Assembly (NCBI GenBank): GCA_038238015.1
Contig: JBBRYA010000057.1
Location: 1-23,163, forward strand
DNA: 23,163 bases
Direction of reading: 5' to 3'
Origin: DASQFQ01 sp038238015
Lineage (GTDB): Bacteria > Actinomycetota > Thermoleophilia > Solirubrobacterales > Solirubrobacteraceae
The position numbers and the translations under genes are program-made. Positions 8,275-15,693 of the stretch are shown piece after piece (within the stretch, counting starts at the first letter, position 1; each line of letters begins with the position of its first letter). The notes under the pieces were generated by a model. It worked only from the letters and a program-made list of their open reading frames with translations, was not told where the DNA came from and made no database searches.

Positions 8275-8280
8275 GGGGGC

Positions 8281-9546
8281 ATGGCCTCTCAGCGACACGT
8301 GATGGTTGGCGGCGTCCAGATCGGCGGCGGTGCGCCCGTCGCCGTCCAGACGATGACCAAGACCGAGACGGCCAACCTCGAGGCGACGATGGCGCAGATC
8401 CGCACCGTCGCCGACGCGGGGGCCGACATCGTGCGCGTCGCCGTCCCGCGCGACAAGGACGTCGAGGCGCTCAAGACGATCGTGGTCGAGTCGCCGATCC
8501 CGATCATCGCCGACATCCACTTCAACCACACGCTCGCGCTCAAGGCGATCGACGCCGGAGCGCACTGCATCCGGCTGAACCCGGGCAACATCGGCGGGCC
8601 CGACAAGGTCGCCGAGGTCGCCGATCGCGCACGCGCCGCCGGCACCCCGATGCGCATCGGCGTGAACTCCGGCTCGCTGCCCAAGCACCTGCACGCGCTC
8701 GAGCGCGAGAACCCCGTCGAGGCGCTCGTGACCGCCGGCACCGAGTTCGTGGCGCTGATGGAGCGCCTGGACTTCACCGACTTCAAGGTCTCGATCAAGT
8801 CGACCAACGTCCCGTACACGATCGCCGCCAACCGGGCGCTCAGCGAGCGCATCCCCTACCCGCTGCACCTCGGCATCACCGAGGCGGGCACGCGCTGGTC
8901 GGGCTCGCTGAAGTCCGCCGTCGGCCTGGGCACGCTGCTGGCCGACGACATCGGCGACACGATCCGGATCTCGCTCTCGACCTTCCACGCCGAGGAGGAG
9001 GTCAAGGTCGCCTGGGAGATCCTCAAGGCGCTCAAGCTGCGCGAGCGCGGCCCGGTCCTGATCGCCTGCCCGACGTGCGGGCGCCTGCAGTTCGACATGG
9101 ACACGGTGGTGACCGACATCGAGCGCCGCCTGGAGGCCTATGCGGACCCGGTCGAGGTCGCGGTGCTGGGCTGCGCGGTCAACGGCATCGGCGAGGCCTC
9201 CCACGCCGACTTCGGCATCACCGGCGCCAAGAACGAGGGCCTGATCTTCTCCCGTGGCAAGGCGCTGAAGAAGGTGCCCCAAGATCAGCTCGTCGACGAG
9301 CTGTTCAAGGAGATCGACAAGTACACGCAGACCAAGAAGATCCACGTCGACGCCGCCGAGCAGGCGGCGGGCGCGGAGTGGCTGCAGCGCATCGAGGAGG
9401 AGAACGCGGGCGAGCTGACCCCGGAGCGCCTGGCCAAGCTCGAGGCCGAGTCCCAGCGGGCTGACGACGATGTGATGAGCGACGCGCTTCAGCGCCTCGA
9501 CGAGGCCGACTCGCCCACGGCCGGCCGCCGCTTCACGCGCGCCTAG
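8281..9546 (+). CDS. ispG: 4-hydroxy-3-methylbut-2-enyl diphosphate synthase (flavodoxin/ferredoxin)
   Basis: Penultimate MEP-pathway enzyme, a [4Fe-4S] protein that reductively opens methylerythritol cyclodiphosphate to HMBPP. The N terminus has the family start VGGVQIGGGAPVAVQTMTKT and a TIM-barrel domain (ADIHFNH, RLNPGNIG, RIGVNSGSL, HLGITEAG). The iron-sulfur ligands are C263 and C266 in ACPTCGR and C298 in LGCAVNGIGE, with E305 matching the conserved fourth ligand. At 421 residues it is longer than the roughly 370-390 usual for the bacterial two-domain type. The extra length is an acidic, Glu/Asp/Ala-rich tail after about residue 375. The ATG at 8281 is supported by the N-terminal alignment and by TAGACT 6 nt upstream. 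Confidence 0.97.
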   Translation: MASQRHVMVGGVQIGGGAPVAVQTMTKTETANLEATMAQIRTVADAGADIVRVAVPRDKDVEALKTIVVESPIPIIADIHFNHTLALKAIDAGAHCIRLNPGNIGGPDKVAEVADRARAAGTPMRIGVNSGSLPKHLHALERENPVEALVTAGTEFVALMERLDFTDFKVSIKSTNVPYTIAANRALSERIPYPLHLGITEAGTRWSGSLKSAVGLGTLLADDIGDTIRISLSTFHAEEEVKVAWEILKALKLRERGPVLIACPTCGRLQFDMDTVVTDIERRLEAYADPVEVAVLGCAVNGIGEASHADFGITGAKNEGLIFSRGKALKKVPQDQLVDELFKEIDKYTQTKKIHVDAAEQAAGAEWLQRIEEENAGELTPERLAKLEAESQRADDDVMSDALQRLDEADSPTAGRRFTRA

Positions 9547-9557
9547 CCGCTCACTCC

Positions 9558-10337
9558 GTGCCGATCCGGGTCGCTGCGCCGGCGCCGCGCGGGCGCGAGC
9601 TGGTCGACCGGAACGGCCGCGTGCTCGCGCGCTTCAGCGAAGGGCAGCGCGAGGGCCACCCGCTGGCCGACCTGCTCGAGCCGGCCGACGGCGTCGAGGA
9701 GGGGACGCTCGTCGCGGCCGTGGCGCGCGAGCTCCGCGGCTGGATCCTGGCCGCCGCGCCGGGACTCGCAGGCAGGCTGATCGCGGATGGCGCCCGCCCG
9801 GTGCGCCATGCGCACGTGATGCGCCTGGAGCTGCCGGTGGCACAGGACCCGGCCGCGCCCGTTCCCACCGGCGTCCGGATCGAGCCGCTCGGCGACCGCA
9901 CGGCGCAGGAGCTCGCACCGGCGTTCATGGCCGCCTACCCGCCCGGGCACCTCGACTTCCGCCCGGGCGAGGACGAGCTGCCCGTCGCGGTGCGCTCGCT
10001 CGAGACCGTCGTCGCGGACCCCGAGCTGTGGCCGGTGCTGCCCTGCAGCCGCGTCGCTCTGGACGCCGAGGGCGATGTGATCGGCGCCGCCGTGATCGTC
10101 GAGAACCCGCCGCAGCCGCCGTTCGGCGGGCCCTGGGTGGCCGAGCTGTTCCGGATGCCCGGTCACCGCGGCGTGGGCGCCGCGCTCCTGCGCAGCGCGC
10201 TGGAGGCGGCGAGCGCCGACGGCCTCGCGACGGTCGAGCTCGCCGTGACCGAGGGCAACGGCGCCCGCGGCCTCTACGAGGCGTTCGGCTTCCGCGTCGT
10301 GGTGAGCACGATGAGCGTGCTCCTGGCCGATCGCTAG
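9558..10337 (+). CDS. GNAT-family N-acetyltransferase (Rv2867c-like position)
   Basis: A 259-residue protein with a GNAT fold in the C-terminal part, residues about 104-256. The acetyl-CoA pyrophosphate loop lies in FRMPGHRGVGAALLRSALEAA, followed by the motif-B end NGARGLYEAFGFR. The N-terminal ~100 residues are a separate Arg/Ala-rich region without a clear domain. The substrate cannot be told. The GTG at 9558, 11 nt after ispG, is the first usable start after the in-frame TAG; no Shine-Dalgarno site is seen. In Mycobacterium a GNAT protein likewise follows ispG, so this is probably an orthologous position rather than a chance neighbour. The stop codon overlaps a minus-strand stop through a shared CTAG. 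Confidence 0.85.
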   Translation: MPIRVAAPAPRGRELVDRNGRVLARFSEGQREGHPLADLLEPADGVEEGTLVAAVARELRGWILAAAPGLAGRLIADGARPVRHAHVMRLELPVAQDPAAPVPTGVRIEPLGDRTAQELAPAFMAAYPPGHLDFRPGEDELPVAVRSLETVVADPELWPVLPCSRVALDAEGDVIGAAVIVENPPQPPFGGPWVAELFRMPGHRGVGAALLRSALEAASADGLATVELAVTEGNGARGLYEAFGFRVVVSTMSVLLADR

Positions 10338-10411
10338 CGGAGGGCGTGCACGCCGAAGGCGCCGAGCACGACGTAGACAGCGATCACGAGAGCGGGCGCG
10401 CGCTTGGTCAT
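10334..10411 (-). CDS. 25-residue predicted single-pass membrane peptide
   Basis: A short reading frame, MTKRAPALVIAVYVVLGAFG followed by VHALR. It has a basic N terminus (K3, R4) and about 16 hydrophobic residues ending in a polar/basic tail, as in one-helix membrane peptides. The ATG overlaps the dioxygenase stop (ATGA), and GGAG lies 5 nt before it (10420-10417), one of the better ribosome sites in the window. The TAG stop overlaps the TAG of the convergent GNAT gene through CTAG. Function is unknown. The ATGA coupling, Shine-Dalgarno site and hydropathy argue that it is translated; its small size means chance cannot be excluded. Confidence 0.55.
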   Translation of the reverse strand: MTKRAPALVIAVYVVLGAFGVHALR

Positions 10412-11238
10412 CGCGTCTCCGATTGTGCCAGGCCCGCCCGCCAGAGCAGCGGGAACAGCGGGTCCTCCAGCGGCGCGCCCGGGGCGAGCCGGCGGTCGAG
10501 CTCCTCGAACGGAGGGCTCGTGCGGTGCGGGCGCGGCGCGAAGCGCACGTCGTCGCCGGTCAGGCGCACCGAGAACGCCCGCCGGCGCGTCGGCGAGCCG
10601 CCGGCGGCGTGCAGCGTGAGCATGTTGAACGCCACGGCGTCGCCGGGCTCGAGCTCCCAGCCCCTGATCTCCCAGGCGCTGCGGTCGGCGTCGACGTCGG
10701 GAACCTCCTCCAGCGCGCCCTCCTCGAAGACCATCGCGGTCCCGCGCACGAAGGACCGCGGCATGTACCAGCGGCCCTCGGCGTGCGAGCCGGCGACGAA
10801 CTCCAGCGTGCTCGCGCGCGCGACCGCGTCGAGCGGGATCCAGAAGGAGACGGTCTGGGTGCCGTCGATGCAGTAGTAGGGCTGGTCCTGGTGCCAGGGG
10901 CTGCGGTCCAGCGTCCCCGCCTCCTTGACCAGCAGGTGGTCGTGGAAGAGCCGCATCTCACGCGAGCCCGTCAGCGCGGCGCCCGCCGCGCCCAGCGCCG
11001 AGCCGCGGATGACCTGCTCGTACTCCGGGATGCGCTGCCAGTTGCGGAAGTCCTCGACGAACGCGCCCGGCTCACCCGGGCGCGTGGCGTTCATCCCGAG
11101 CGGGCTGAGCTCGGCGAGGTTGCGCTCGACGCCGCGCTCGAGCGTCGCGATCTCCTCGGTGCTGAGCAGGCCGCGCAGGACCGCGGCGCCGTCGCGCCGG
11201 AAGGCGTCGACGTCGTGCTGGGAGACCTCAGAGCTCAC
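10408..11238 (-). CDS. phytanoyl-CoA dioxygenase (PhyH) family Fe(II)/2-oxoglutarate oxygenase
   Basis: A 276-residue cytosolic protein of the PhyH family, which hydroxylates small-molecule or lipid substrates using Fe(II), O2 and 2-oxoglutarate. The iron triad is visible as H116-x-D118 in SPWHQDQPYY and H210 in NMLTLHAAGGS. R225 in AFSVRLTGDD, or one of the arginines at 218-220, is the likely 2-oxoglutarate anchor. The start MSSEVSQHDVDAFRRDG resembles the first helix of the family (an aspartate-rich start, then FRRDGAAVLRGLL). The GTG at 11238 overlaps the end of the upstream GNAT gene by 11 nt, and the stop overlaps the start of the 25-codon gene. The substrate is unknown; neighbours give no clear pathway. 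Confidence 0.9.
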   Translation of the reverse strand: MSSEVSQHDVDAFRRDGAAVLRGLLSTEEIATLERGVERNLAELSPLGMNATRPGEPGAFVEDFRNWQRIPEYEQVIRGSALGAAGAALTGSREMRLFHDHLLVKEAGTLDRSPWHQDQPYYCIDGTQTVSFWIPLDAVARASTLEFVAGSHAEGRWYMPRSFVRGTAMVFEEGALEEVPDVDADRSAWEIRGWELEPGDAVAFNMLTLHAAGGSPTRRRAFSVRLTGDDVRFAPRPHRTSPPFEELDRRLAPGAPLEDPLFPLLWRAGLAQSETR

Positions 11239-11662
11239 GGGCGAAGTGAAACGAGGCTATCCGCAGCCCGTGCTGGAAGTAGAAGCGATGGGCGTCCTCG
11301 CGGTCCGGGGTGACGCCGGAGTCGAGGTGCAGCTGGGCACAGCCCTCGCGCGCCGCCTCCTGCACCAGCCAGGCGAACAGCGCGTCGGCGTGGCCGCGCC
11401 CGCGCAGGCGCGCGACGGTGACGAGATCGTCGACGTAGAGGTGCCGGCCCCAGGCGAGGAACTCGTTGACGCGGAAGCCCGCGACCGCCGCGGCGTCGCG
11501 CTCGCCGTCCTCGAAGGAGGCGGCGAGGCGGTAGCCGGCGGGCCGCTGGCGCTCGTCGACCTGGCGCGCGAGCGCCTCGGCGCCGCCGAGCGCGGGGCGC
11601 AGCTCGAGCAGCGCCGCCGCCGCGAGTGCCGTCTCGCCCGCCGCCAGCTCTCGGACGCTCAT
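11228..11662 (-). CDS. small GNAT-family N-acetyltransferase
   Basis: A 144-residue single-domain GNAT. Beta strands lead to VAGFRVNEFLAWGRHLYVDD, then the acetyl-CoA loop RLRGRGHADALFAWLVQEA, and a motif-B helix DAHRFYFQHGLRI near the C terminus, close to a complete minimal GNAT domain. The ATG overlaps the stop of the RTX-repeat gene (ATGA), and its own 3' end overlaps the dioxygenase start, so the chain is translationally coupled. The short form and RxxGxG/A loop are typical of acetyltransferases for small molecules or protein N termini; the substrate is not predictable. Confidence 0.88.
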   Translation of the reverse strand: MSVRELAAGETALAAAALLELRPALGGAEALARQVDERQRPAGYRLAASFEDGERDAAAVAGFRVNEFLAWGRHLYVDDLVTVARLRGRGHADALFAWLVQEAAREGCAQLHLDSGVTPDREDAHRFYFQHGLRIASFHFAREL

Positions 11663-12267
11663 CGGCCGACACGGTCGCGGGCGCCGCCGACAACGCGGTC
11701 ACCGTCTCCGCTCCGGATGACGATGCGGTCGATCCCAGAGCCGCCGATGAGCAGGTCGTGCCCGCGGCCGCCGACGAGCCGGTCGCGGCTCGAGCCCCCG
11801 TTGAGGGCGTCATTGCCGGCCCCGCCCAGGAGGCGGTCCCGGCCCGGGCCGCCGAAGATCCGGTCCCGGCCGCGTCCGCCGCTCAGCCGATCCGCGCCAC
11901 CCTCGCCGTAGATGGTGTCCCGCCCTGGGCCTCCGACCACGACGTCGTCGCCCCCCCCTGCCTCGATCACGTCGTCGCCGCCGCCGCCGCGGATGACGTC
12001 GGGGCCAGAGGTGCCGACCAGGTGGTCGTCACCTGATGTTCCCACGATGACCTCCCGGCGGCTCGCCGGCAGCGGGGTTCCCGGGGCCGGCTGCGGGCCG
12101 AGGCGCGGCCGCGGCGGTGCATCAGGGCCGGGTCCCGGAATCTGCACCACTGGCGGCGGTGAGGCCGGTGGCTTGGGCTCTGGCTCGGCACGCGCGACCA
12201 CCGCACCGCTGGCCGCAGCCAGGGCCACAAGGACCGCGATCAACCGGATTGGCGCGCGATGTGACAC
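11659..12267 (-). CDS. secreted RTX-repeat (hemolysin-type Ca2+-binding) protein
   Basis: A 202-residue secreted protein. GTG at 12267 gives MSHRAPIRLIAVLVALAAAS and cleavage near ARA, a signal peptide; a longer reading frame upstream would overlap the divergent gene and has no secretory start. A Pro-rich linker (about residues 29-68) precedes at least eight nonapeptide-like repeats of the GGxGxDxUx type (GGGGDDVIEA, GGPGRDTIYG, GGRGRDRIFG, GGPGRDRLLG, GGAGNDALNG, GGRGHDLLIG). These fold into a calcium-bound parallel beta-roll. No enzymatic domain is present, so a structural or calcium-sensing surface role is likely. TAGCGT lies 8 nt before the GTG and there is no Shine-Dalgarno sequence. It heads the overlapping minus-strand chain with GNAT, PhyH and the 25-codon gene. 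Confidence 0.88.
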   Translation of the reverse strand: MSHRAPIRLIAVLVALAAASGAVVARAEPEPKPPASPPPVVQIPGPGPDAPPRPRLGPQPAPGTPLPASRREVIVGTSGDDHLVGTSGPDVIRGGGGDDVIEAGGGDDVVVGGPGRDTIYGEGGADRLSGGRGRDRIFGGPGRDRLLGGAGNDALNGGSSRDRLVGGRGHDLLIGGSGIDRIVIRSGDGDRVVGGARDRVGR

Positions 12268-12275
12268 CGAAAGGA

Positions 12276-12281
12276 ACGCTA
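12276..12281 (-). promoter_or_regulatory. -10 hexamer TAGCGT of the RTX-repeat gene
   Basis: TAGCGT on the minus strand, 8 nt before the GTG at 12267, without a Shine-Dalgarno sequence. It lies in the 89-nt region shared with the divergent secreted-protein gene. Confidence 0.4.
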
Positions 12282-12343
12282 CCGGCAACGTTGTGCTTAT
12301 GGCGCGGATACGCTCGCGTGCGCAGCCCGAAGGCAAACGAACT

Positions 12344-12350
12344 GAGAGGA
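12344..12350 (+). promoter_or_regulatory. Shine-Dalgarno site GAGAGGA
   Basis: GAGAGGA ends 6 nt before the ATG at 12357 and fixes that start against upstream in-frame codons, which would overlap the RTX gene. Confidence 0.7.
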
Positions 12351-12356
12351 CGATCG

Positions 12357-13514
12357 ATGCTGAGGTTTCCAAGGCGCCCCGTGCAGCGCGTGTCGCTGAT
12401 GACGTGCCTGACGCTCGCGCTCGCGCTCGCTGCGAGCGCGACCGCGTCGGCGGCGGTGAACTACGAGATCGACAGCTTCGAGAGCGCATCCTCTGCGGGA
12501 TTGAGCGTCTTCGTGTCCGGCACCAGCGCCGAGGTCAGCGGGCCCGCCCGTGTCGTCGTCAAGCGCGGTGGCGCGACCGTGTTCGACCAGACTGGCGACT
12601 ACAGCACCTACAACGACCAGGGCACAACCTACGGCCAGTCCTCGGTCGACGCGAACTTCGATGCCCTCACGGGCGACAACGTCCAGGTGTTCAACTCGCC
12701 CAACGACGCGACACCCGCGAAGTCGGTGTCGATCGTCGACGCCACAATCGACAGCTGCCCGGTGGGCTCGCAGACCTTCTCGGGTACGCGCGCCGGCGCC
12801 CCGGATGCAAACAGTCAGGACGGGGCCGGCGCCGTGCGTCCCTCCGCCCAATCGGGTGACCCCAACCGCAACAACCCGGCAGTGGTCACCGGCTCGGGCA
12901 ACGACTACGCGGCGACGCTCACCAAGGGCCCGCTGGCGGAGGGCGACGTCGTGTACTTCTTCAGCTTCCGCCGGGCCGACGCCGACACGGGCGTGTACGA
13001 GAGCGTCTCGCGCCAGGCGGGCCAATGCCAGCCGCGGCCGGGCACGACGACGAACACGAACACGAACACAACGACGAACACGAACACGAACACGACGACT
13101 TCGCCGGCGACGGTGGCACCCCTCGACGGGCTTCTCGAGCCGTTCGGCAAGGGCAACGTCAAGCAAGGCACGAACCCATTCGTGATCCTCGTGGCGATCC
13201 ACTGCTCCGACCTGAGCAAGGTCCCGTGCGTCGGCGACGTCTTCGCTCGCACGGTGCGCAAGTTCGCGGGTGCAAGTGCGGCAAAGGCGAGCAAGAAGAA
13301 GATCGTCAACCTGGCGCGTCGCTCCTTCGCGGTCGCTCCGGGCAAGACGACCATCATCAAGCTCAAGCTCAGCAAGCCGGGCCAGAAGTTGCTGCGCAAG
13401 CAGCACAAGCTCACCGTGCGAGTCTCCGCCGTCACGCGCGACGCCAAGACGGGCAAGCCTGTGACCACCTCGCGCACCATCACGCTCAGCGCGAAGAAGA
13501 CGAAGAAGAAGTAG
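12357..13514 (+). CDS. secreted protein with Thr-Asn linker and basic C-terminal module, unknown function
   Basis: A 385-residue exported protein. MLRFPRRPVQRVSLMTCLTL leads into an Ala/Leu core ending ATASAAV, with cleavage likely near residue 32. Residues about 33-225 are an unrecognised beta-rich domain (VNYEIDSFESAS..., polar, with few charges). A perfect-looking Thr/Asn linker (about 230-249) follows. The last ~135 residues are strongly basic, with two cysteines (AIHCSDLSKVPCVGD) and the stretch PGKTTIIKLKLSKPGQKLL, a Lys-rich beta module that recurs at the C terminus of secreted proteins in this kind of genome. Such modules may hold proteins at the acidic cell wall; this is inference. 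The GAGAGGA site fixes the start. A strong hairpin follows directly after the stop. Confidence 0.8.
   Translation: MLRFPRRPVQRVSLMTCLTLALALAASATASAAVNYEIDSFESASSAGLSVFVSGTSAEVSGPARVVVKRGGATVFDQTGDYSTYNDQGTTYGQSSVDANFDALTGDNVQVFNSPNDATPAKSVSIVDATIDSCPVGSQTFSGTRAGAPDANSQDGAGAVRPSAQSGDPNRNNPAVVTGSGNDYAATLTKGPLAEGDVVYFFSFRRADADTGVYESVSRQAGQCQPRPGTTTNTNTNTTTNTNTNTTTSPATVAPLDGLLEPFGKGNVKQGTNPFVILVAIHCSDLSKVPCVGDVFARTVRKFAGASAAKASKKKIVNLARRSFAVAPGKTTIIKLKLSKPGQKLLRKQHKLTVRVSAVTRDAKTGKPVTTSRTITLSAKKTKKK
13047..13094 (+). repeat. two 24-nt tandem repeats encoding the Thr-Asn linker
   Basis: Two copies of a 24-nt unit (13047-13070 and 13071-13094) differ only at the last base. Each is itself made of ACG/AAC alternation and encodes TTNTNTNT. 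The unit is a multiple of three, as expected for slippage within a linker. Confidence 0.8.
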
Positions 13515-13517
13515 GGA

Positions 13518-13548
13518 GGGTGGGGCCGGGCTCAGCCCGGCCCCACCC
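13518..13548. terminator. bidirectional terminator hairpin between convergent genes
   Basis: A perfect 13-bp GC stem (13518-13530 with 13536-13548) closes a 5-nt loop CTCAG. It starts 4 nt after the stop of the plus-strand secreted protein. The TGA of the minus-strand glycosidase (13534-13532) sits in its loop. There is no U-run on either side, so termination may rely on the stem or on Rho. Confidence 0.65.
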
Positions 13549-14968
13549 GCCAGCCGGGACTGCGCGCCCGCCCGGTGCGGGCGCGCAGCACGGCGCTTCC
13601 CCGCACGCCCACGCTGCCCGAGAGAACCCCGGAGCTGGTGACGCGTACGCGAGCGAGGCGACGCCAGCGACCGCCCCGCAGGCGCTCCACCGTCGCACGC
13701 CGCGGTCCACTCTTCGGCAGCAGCCCCCACACGCGCACCCGCGCCTCGTCGCTTCGGTTGGCCACGAACGGAAAGCGGAACGCGGCCAGCGCAGGCTTGG
13801 GTCGATCATGGGCCGGCCCGCGAGGATCGCTGCGCCACAGCCCGGCGGGATGGCGGCGGTCGGGCGGGTCGGAGATGAAGTGCCAGAAGACCGCGCTCAC
13901 CCCTTCGGCCGAGAGTCGGTAGAGCGCGCGGGCGACCCACCGGCGCTGAAGCCTGGGGGGCAGCCCACGCGGGTCGGGTGGACGCGAATCCCAGTTCAGC
14001 TCGGTCACCCAGATGGGGTGGCGCCGCGCCCCGGGCGCACGATCGTTGCGTTCGGCGGCGCGTAGGAGGCGGATCAGCCGATGCAGGTCGGCGACGCTCG
14101 CGTCCAGCGGCGGCCGGCGCGAGACATCCGGATCCCAGACCGAGAATGGATGATGAGCGAAGATGTCGAAGCGGGCTGGATCCGGGCACGGGGACATGGT
14201 CAGGCCAGGCGGGGCGCCAAGGCAGAAGAACGACTGCCAGAAGCGCACGGGCGGCATGCGGCCCACTCCGTCGGCCTCTCCGAGTGGCGCGGTGCCCGCC
14301 GTCACGACGACGTTGTCGGCGTGGACGCGCTTGACGCCCGCGCCGAAGGCGTTGAGCATCGAGCGGTAGTGGGCGGGGGCGAACGGCACCCAGCGCCCAC
14401 CCACGGCCACCCATTGGGGCTGGAGGTACACGGGGAGGTTGGGTTCGTTCCACGCCTGCCAGTACCGGACGCGCGGAAGCGTGCGCCCGCGCCGGCCTGG
14501 ATCGAAGTGACGGCCGGAGAAGCGTCGCGCCGCCGCTTCCGCGAAGTCACCGTACGCCGCCGGCTGGGGCGCCCAGGTGCCCACTGGGGCGAAACGCCAA
14601 CGTGGCTGCGCCTCGAACGCCGCGGGCGCGCTCTTGAGCACCAGCAGGGGCTCTAGACCCGCTGCGTGCAGCTCGCGCACCAGCCGGTCGACGTAGTCGA
14701 AGTCATAGCCGAACCAGTCAGGTGAGCGCGCTTCGGCCGTGGTGCCGGGAGCTTGCTTGCGCGCGACGTAGCGCCACGACACCTGGACCCGGACCAGCCG
14801 CGCTCCTGTGTGCCGGGCGCGGGCGATCCCCAGCGCGCGAACCGCCGGCCCCGCGTTGAAGTAGCTGGCGTCGGAGATCCCACGGGTGAGCGACTGCGCC
14901 GCGCCGGCGGGCGCCGGCGCCCACAGCGCCGCGCCCGCCAGCAGAGCGCTCAGCGCCGCGCGAGGCAC
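13532..14968 (-). CDS. secreted clan GH-A glycoside hydrolase (PslG/GH39-like), copy 3
   Basis: A 478-residue secreted glycosidase. GTG at 14968 gives MPRAALSALLAGAALWAPAP with cleavage near AGA, a standard signal peptide, and overlaps the methyltransferase end by 19 nt. A TTG at 15019 would add 17 residues and is less likely. The TIM-barrel domain shows the acid/base Glu in YWQAWNEPNLP (E175) and the nucleophile Glu in PIWVTELNWDSRPPD (E323), the retaining clan GH-A arrangement seen in GH39 and PslG-type endoglycosidases. A C-terminal beta module starts near residue 385. It is paralogous to the two glycosidases upstream (shared FxxxFCLG, HHPF and TAPLG blocks) but is the most diverged of the three. 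The substrate is unknown, probably an exopolysaccharide or wall glycan. Confidence 0.85.
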   Translation of the reverse strand: MPRAALSALLAGAALWAPAPAGAAQSLTRGISDASYFNAGPAVRALGIARARHTGARLVRVQVSWRYVARKQAPGTTAEARSPDWFGYDFDYVDRLVRELHAAGLEPLLVLKSAPAAFEAQPRWRFAPVGTWAPQPAAYGDFAEAAARRFSGRHFDPGRRGRTLPRVRYWQAWNEPNLPVYLQPQWVAVGGRWVPFAPAHYRSMLNAFGAGVKRVHADNVVVTAGTAPLGEADGVGRMPPVRFWQSFFCLGAPPGLTMSPCPDPARFDIFAHHPFSVWDPDVSRRPPLDASVADLHRLIRLLRAAERNDRAPGARRHPIWVTELNWDSRPPDPRGLPPRLQRRWVARALYRLSAEGVSAVFWHFISDPPDRRHPAGLWRSDPRGPAHDRPKPALAAFRFPFVANRSDEARVRVWGLLPKSGPRRATVERLRGGRWRRLARVRVTSSGVLSGSVGVRGSAVLRARTGRARSPGWRVGPG

Positions 14969-15693
14969 GCGTAGTGCACGGTGAACAGGGTCTCGGCGCG
15001 TCGCGGTGCCACTCGCCAAGCGGCGCGGCGGACGCCCGCCTTCAGAGCCGCGCGGGCGCGCCCCGCGCGGCCCTCGGCGAAGAACGCGTGGTGGGCGTAG
15101 GGCAGCGGGTCGGTCAGCTCGCCGGCGACTCGCAGCCCGGCCGCGGCGACGAGGCCATGCACCGCCATGCGGTCGAGGAACTGTACGTGGCCGATGCTCC
15201 CCGCCTGCTCGCGCTTGGCCGGGCGCGCGGCCGAGCGGTTGGCCTCGAGTGGGACCTCGACGAGCACCGCCGGCGCGAGCCGCGCCGCCTCGGCCAGCAG
15301 CGACGGCGGGTCATCCACGTGCTCGAGGACGTGGGAGAGCACCGCAAGATCGTACGCGCCGTCCCCCGCGGGGACCCGCGCGCCGTCATAGGCCTCGATG
15401 CGCCGGGCGCCGGGGATCTGCCGCGCGCGGGCCAGCTCGGCGGCGGGGCCCGAGAGCTCGAACCCGTCGAGCACCGGCGCGAGCCCGCGCGCGCCCAGCT
15501 CGGCCAGCAGCGCGCCGTCCCCGCACCCGATCTCCACCAGCGTCTGCGGCGCCAGGCCCTCGCGTGCGCACAGCTCCAGCGCATGCGCCGCCTTGGTGCG
15601 TGCGCCCAGCGCCCGCCAGCGGCCCATGCGGTCGGCCTCGGTGGGGTCCTGCAGCGAGTAGCCGGCTTCGTAGAAGGCCTGGAAGTCGCTCAC
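14950..15693 (-). CDS. class I SAM-dependent methyltransferase
   Basis: A 247-residue soluble protein without a signal peptide. The SAM-binding glycine loop is VEIGCGDGALL (residues 53-63), followed by an acidic strand end (DGFELSG) and the post-II motif LAVLSHVLEHVDDP typical of the UbiE/Methyltransf_11 group. The central HVQFLDRMAVHGLVAAAGL segment and basic C terminus resemble methyltransferases found in polysaccharide and glycan gene clusters. The GTG at 15693 overlaps the stop of the second glycosidase (GTGA), and its own end overlaps the third, so it is an integral part of the operon although the other products are exported. O-methylation of a sugar precursor is a reasonable inference, not shown. 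Confidence 0.88.
   Translation of the reverse strand: MSDFQAFYEAGYSLQDPTEADRMGRWRALGARTKAAHALELCAREGLAPQTLVEIGCGDGALLAELGARGLAPVLDGFELSGPAAELARARQIPGARRIEAYDGARVPAGDGAYDLAVLSHVLEHVDDPPSLLAEAARLAPAVLVEVPLEANRSAARPAKREQAGSIGHVQFLDRMAVHGLVAAAGLRVAGELTDPLPYAHHAFFAEGRAGRARAALKAGVRRAAWRVAPRRAETLFTVHYACLARR

Noticed and set aside
7590..9464. 624-codon plus-strand frame through the acyl-CoA synthetase and ispG
   Set aside because: Out-of-frame shadow of two well-supported genes; product is almost only Arg, Gly, Ala, Asp and Pro.
11659..12489. Longer start for the RTX protein
   Set aside because: The extra 74 residues have no secretory signal, overlap the divergent gene, and the signal peptide begins only at GTG 12267.
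13047..13094. Short tandem repeats considered as a CRISPR-like array
   Set aside because: No spacers; in-frame linker repeats coding for Thr-Asn.
13560..13588. Second 12-bp hairpin next to the convergent terminator
   Set aside because: Within the last codons of the third glycosidase and explained by Arg/Ala-rich coding; too far inside the gene to be its terminator, although it could affect read-through from the plus strand.
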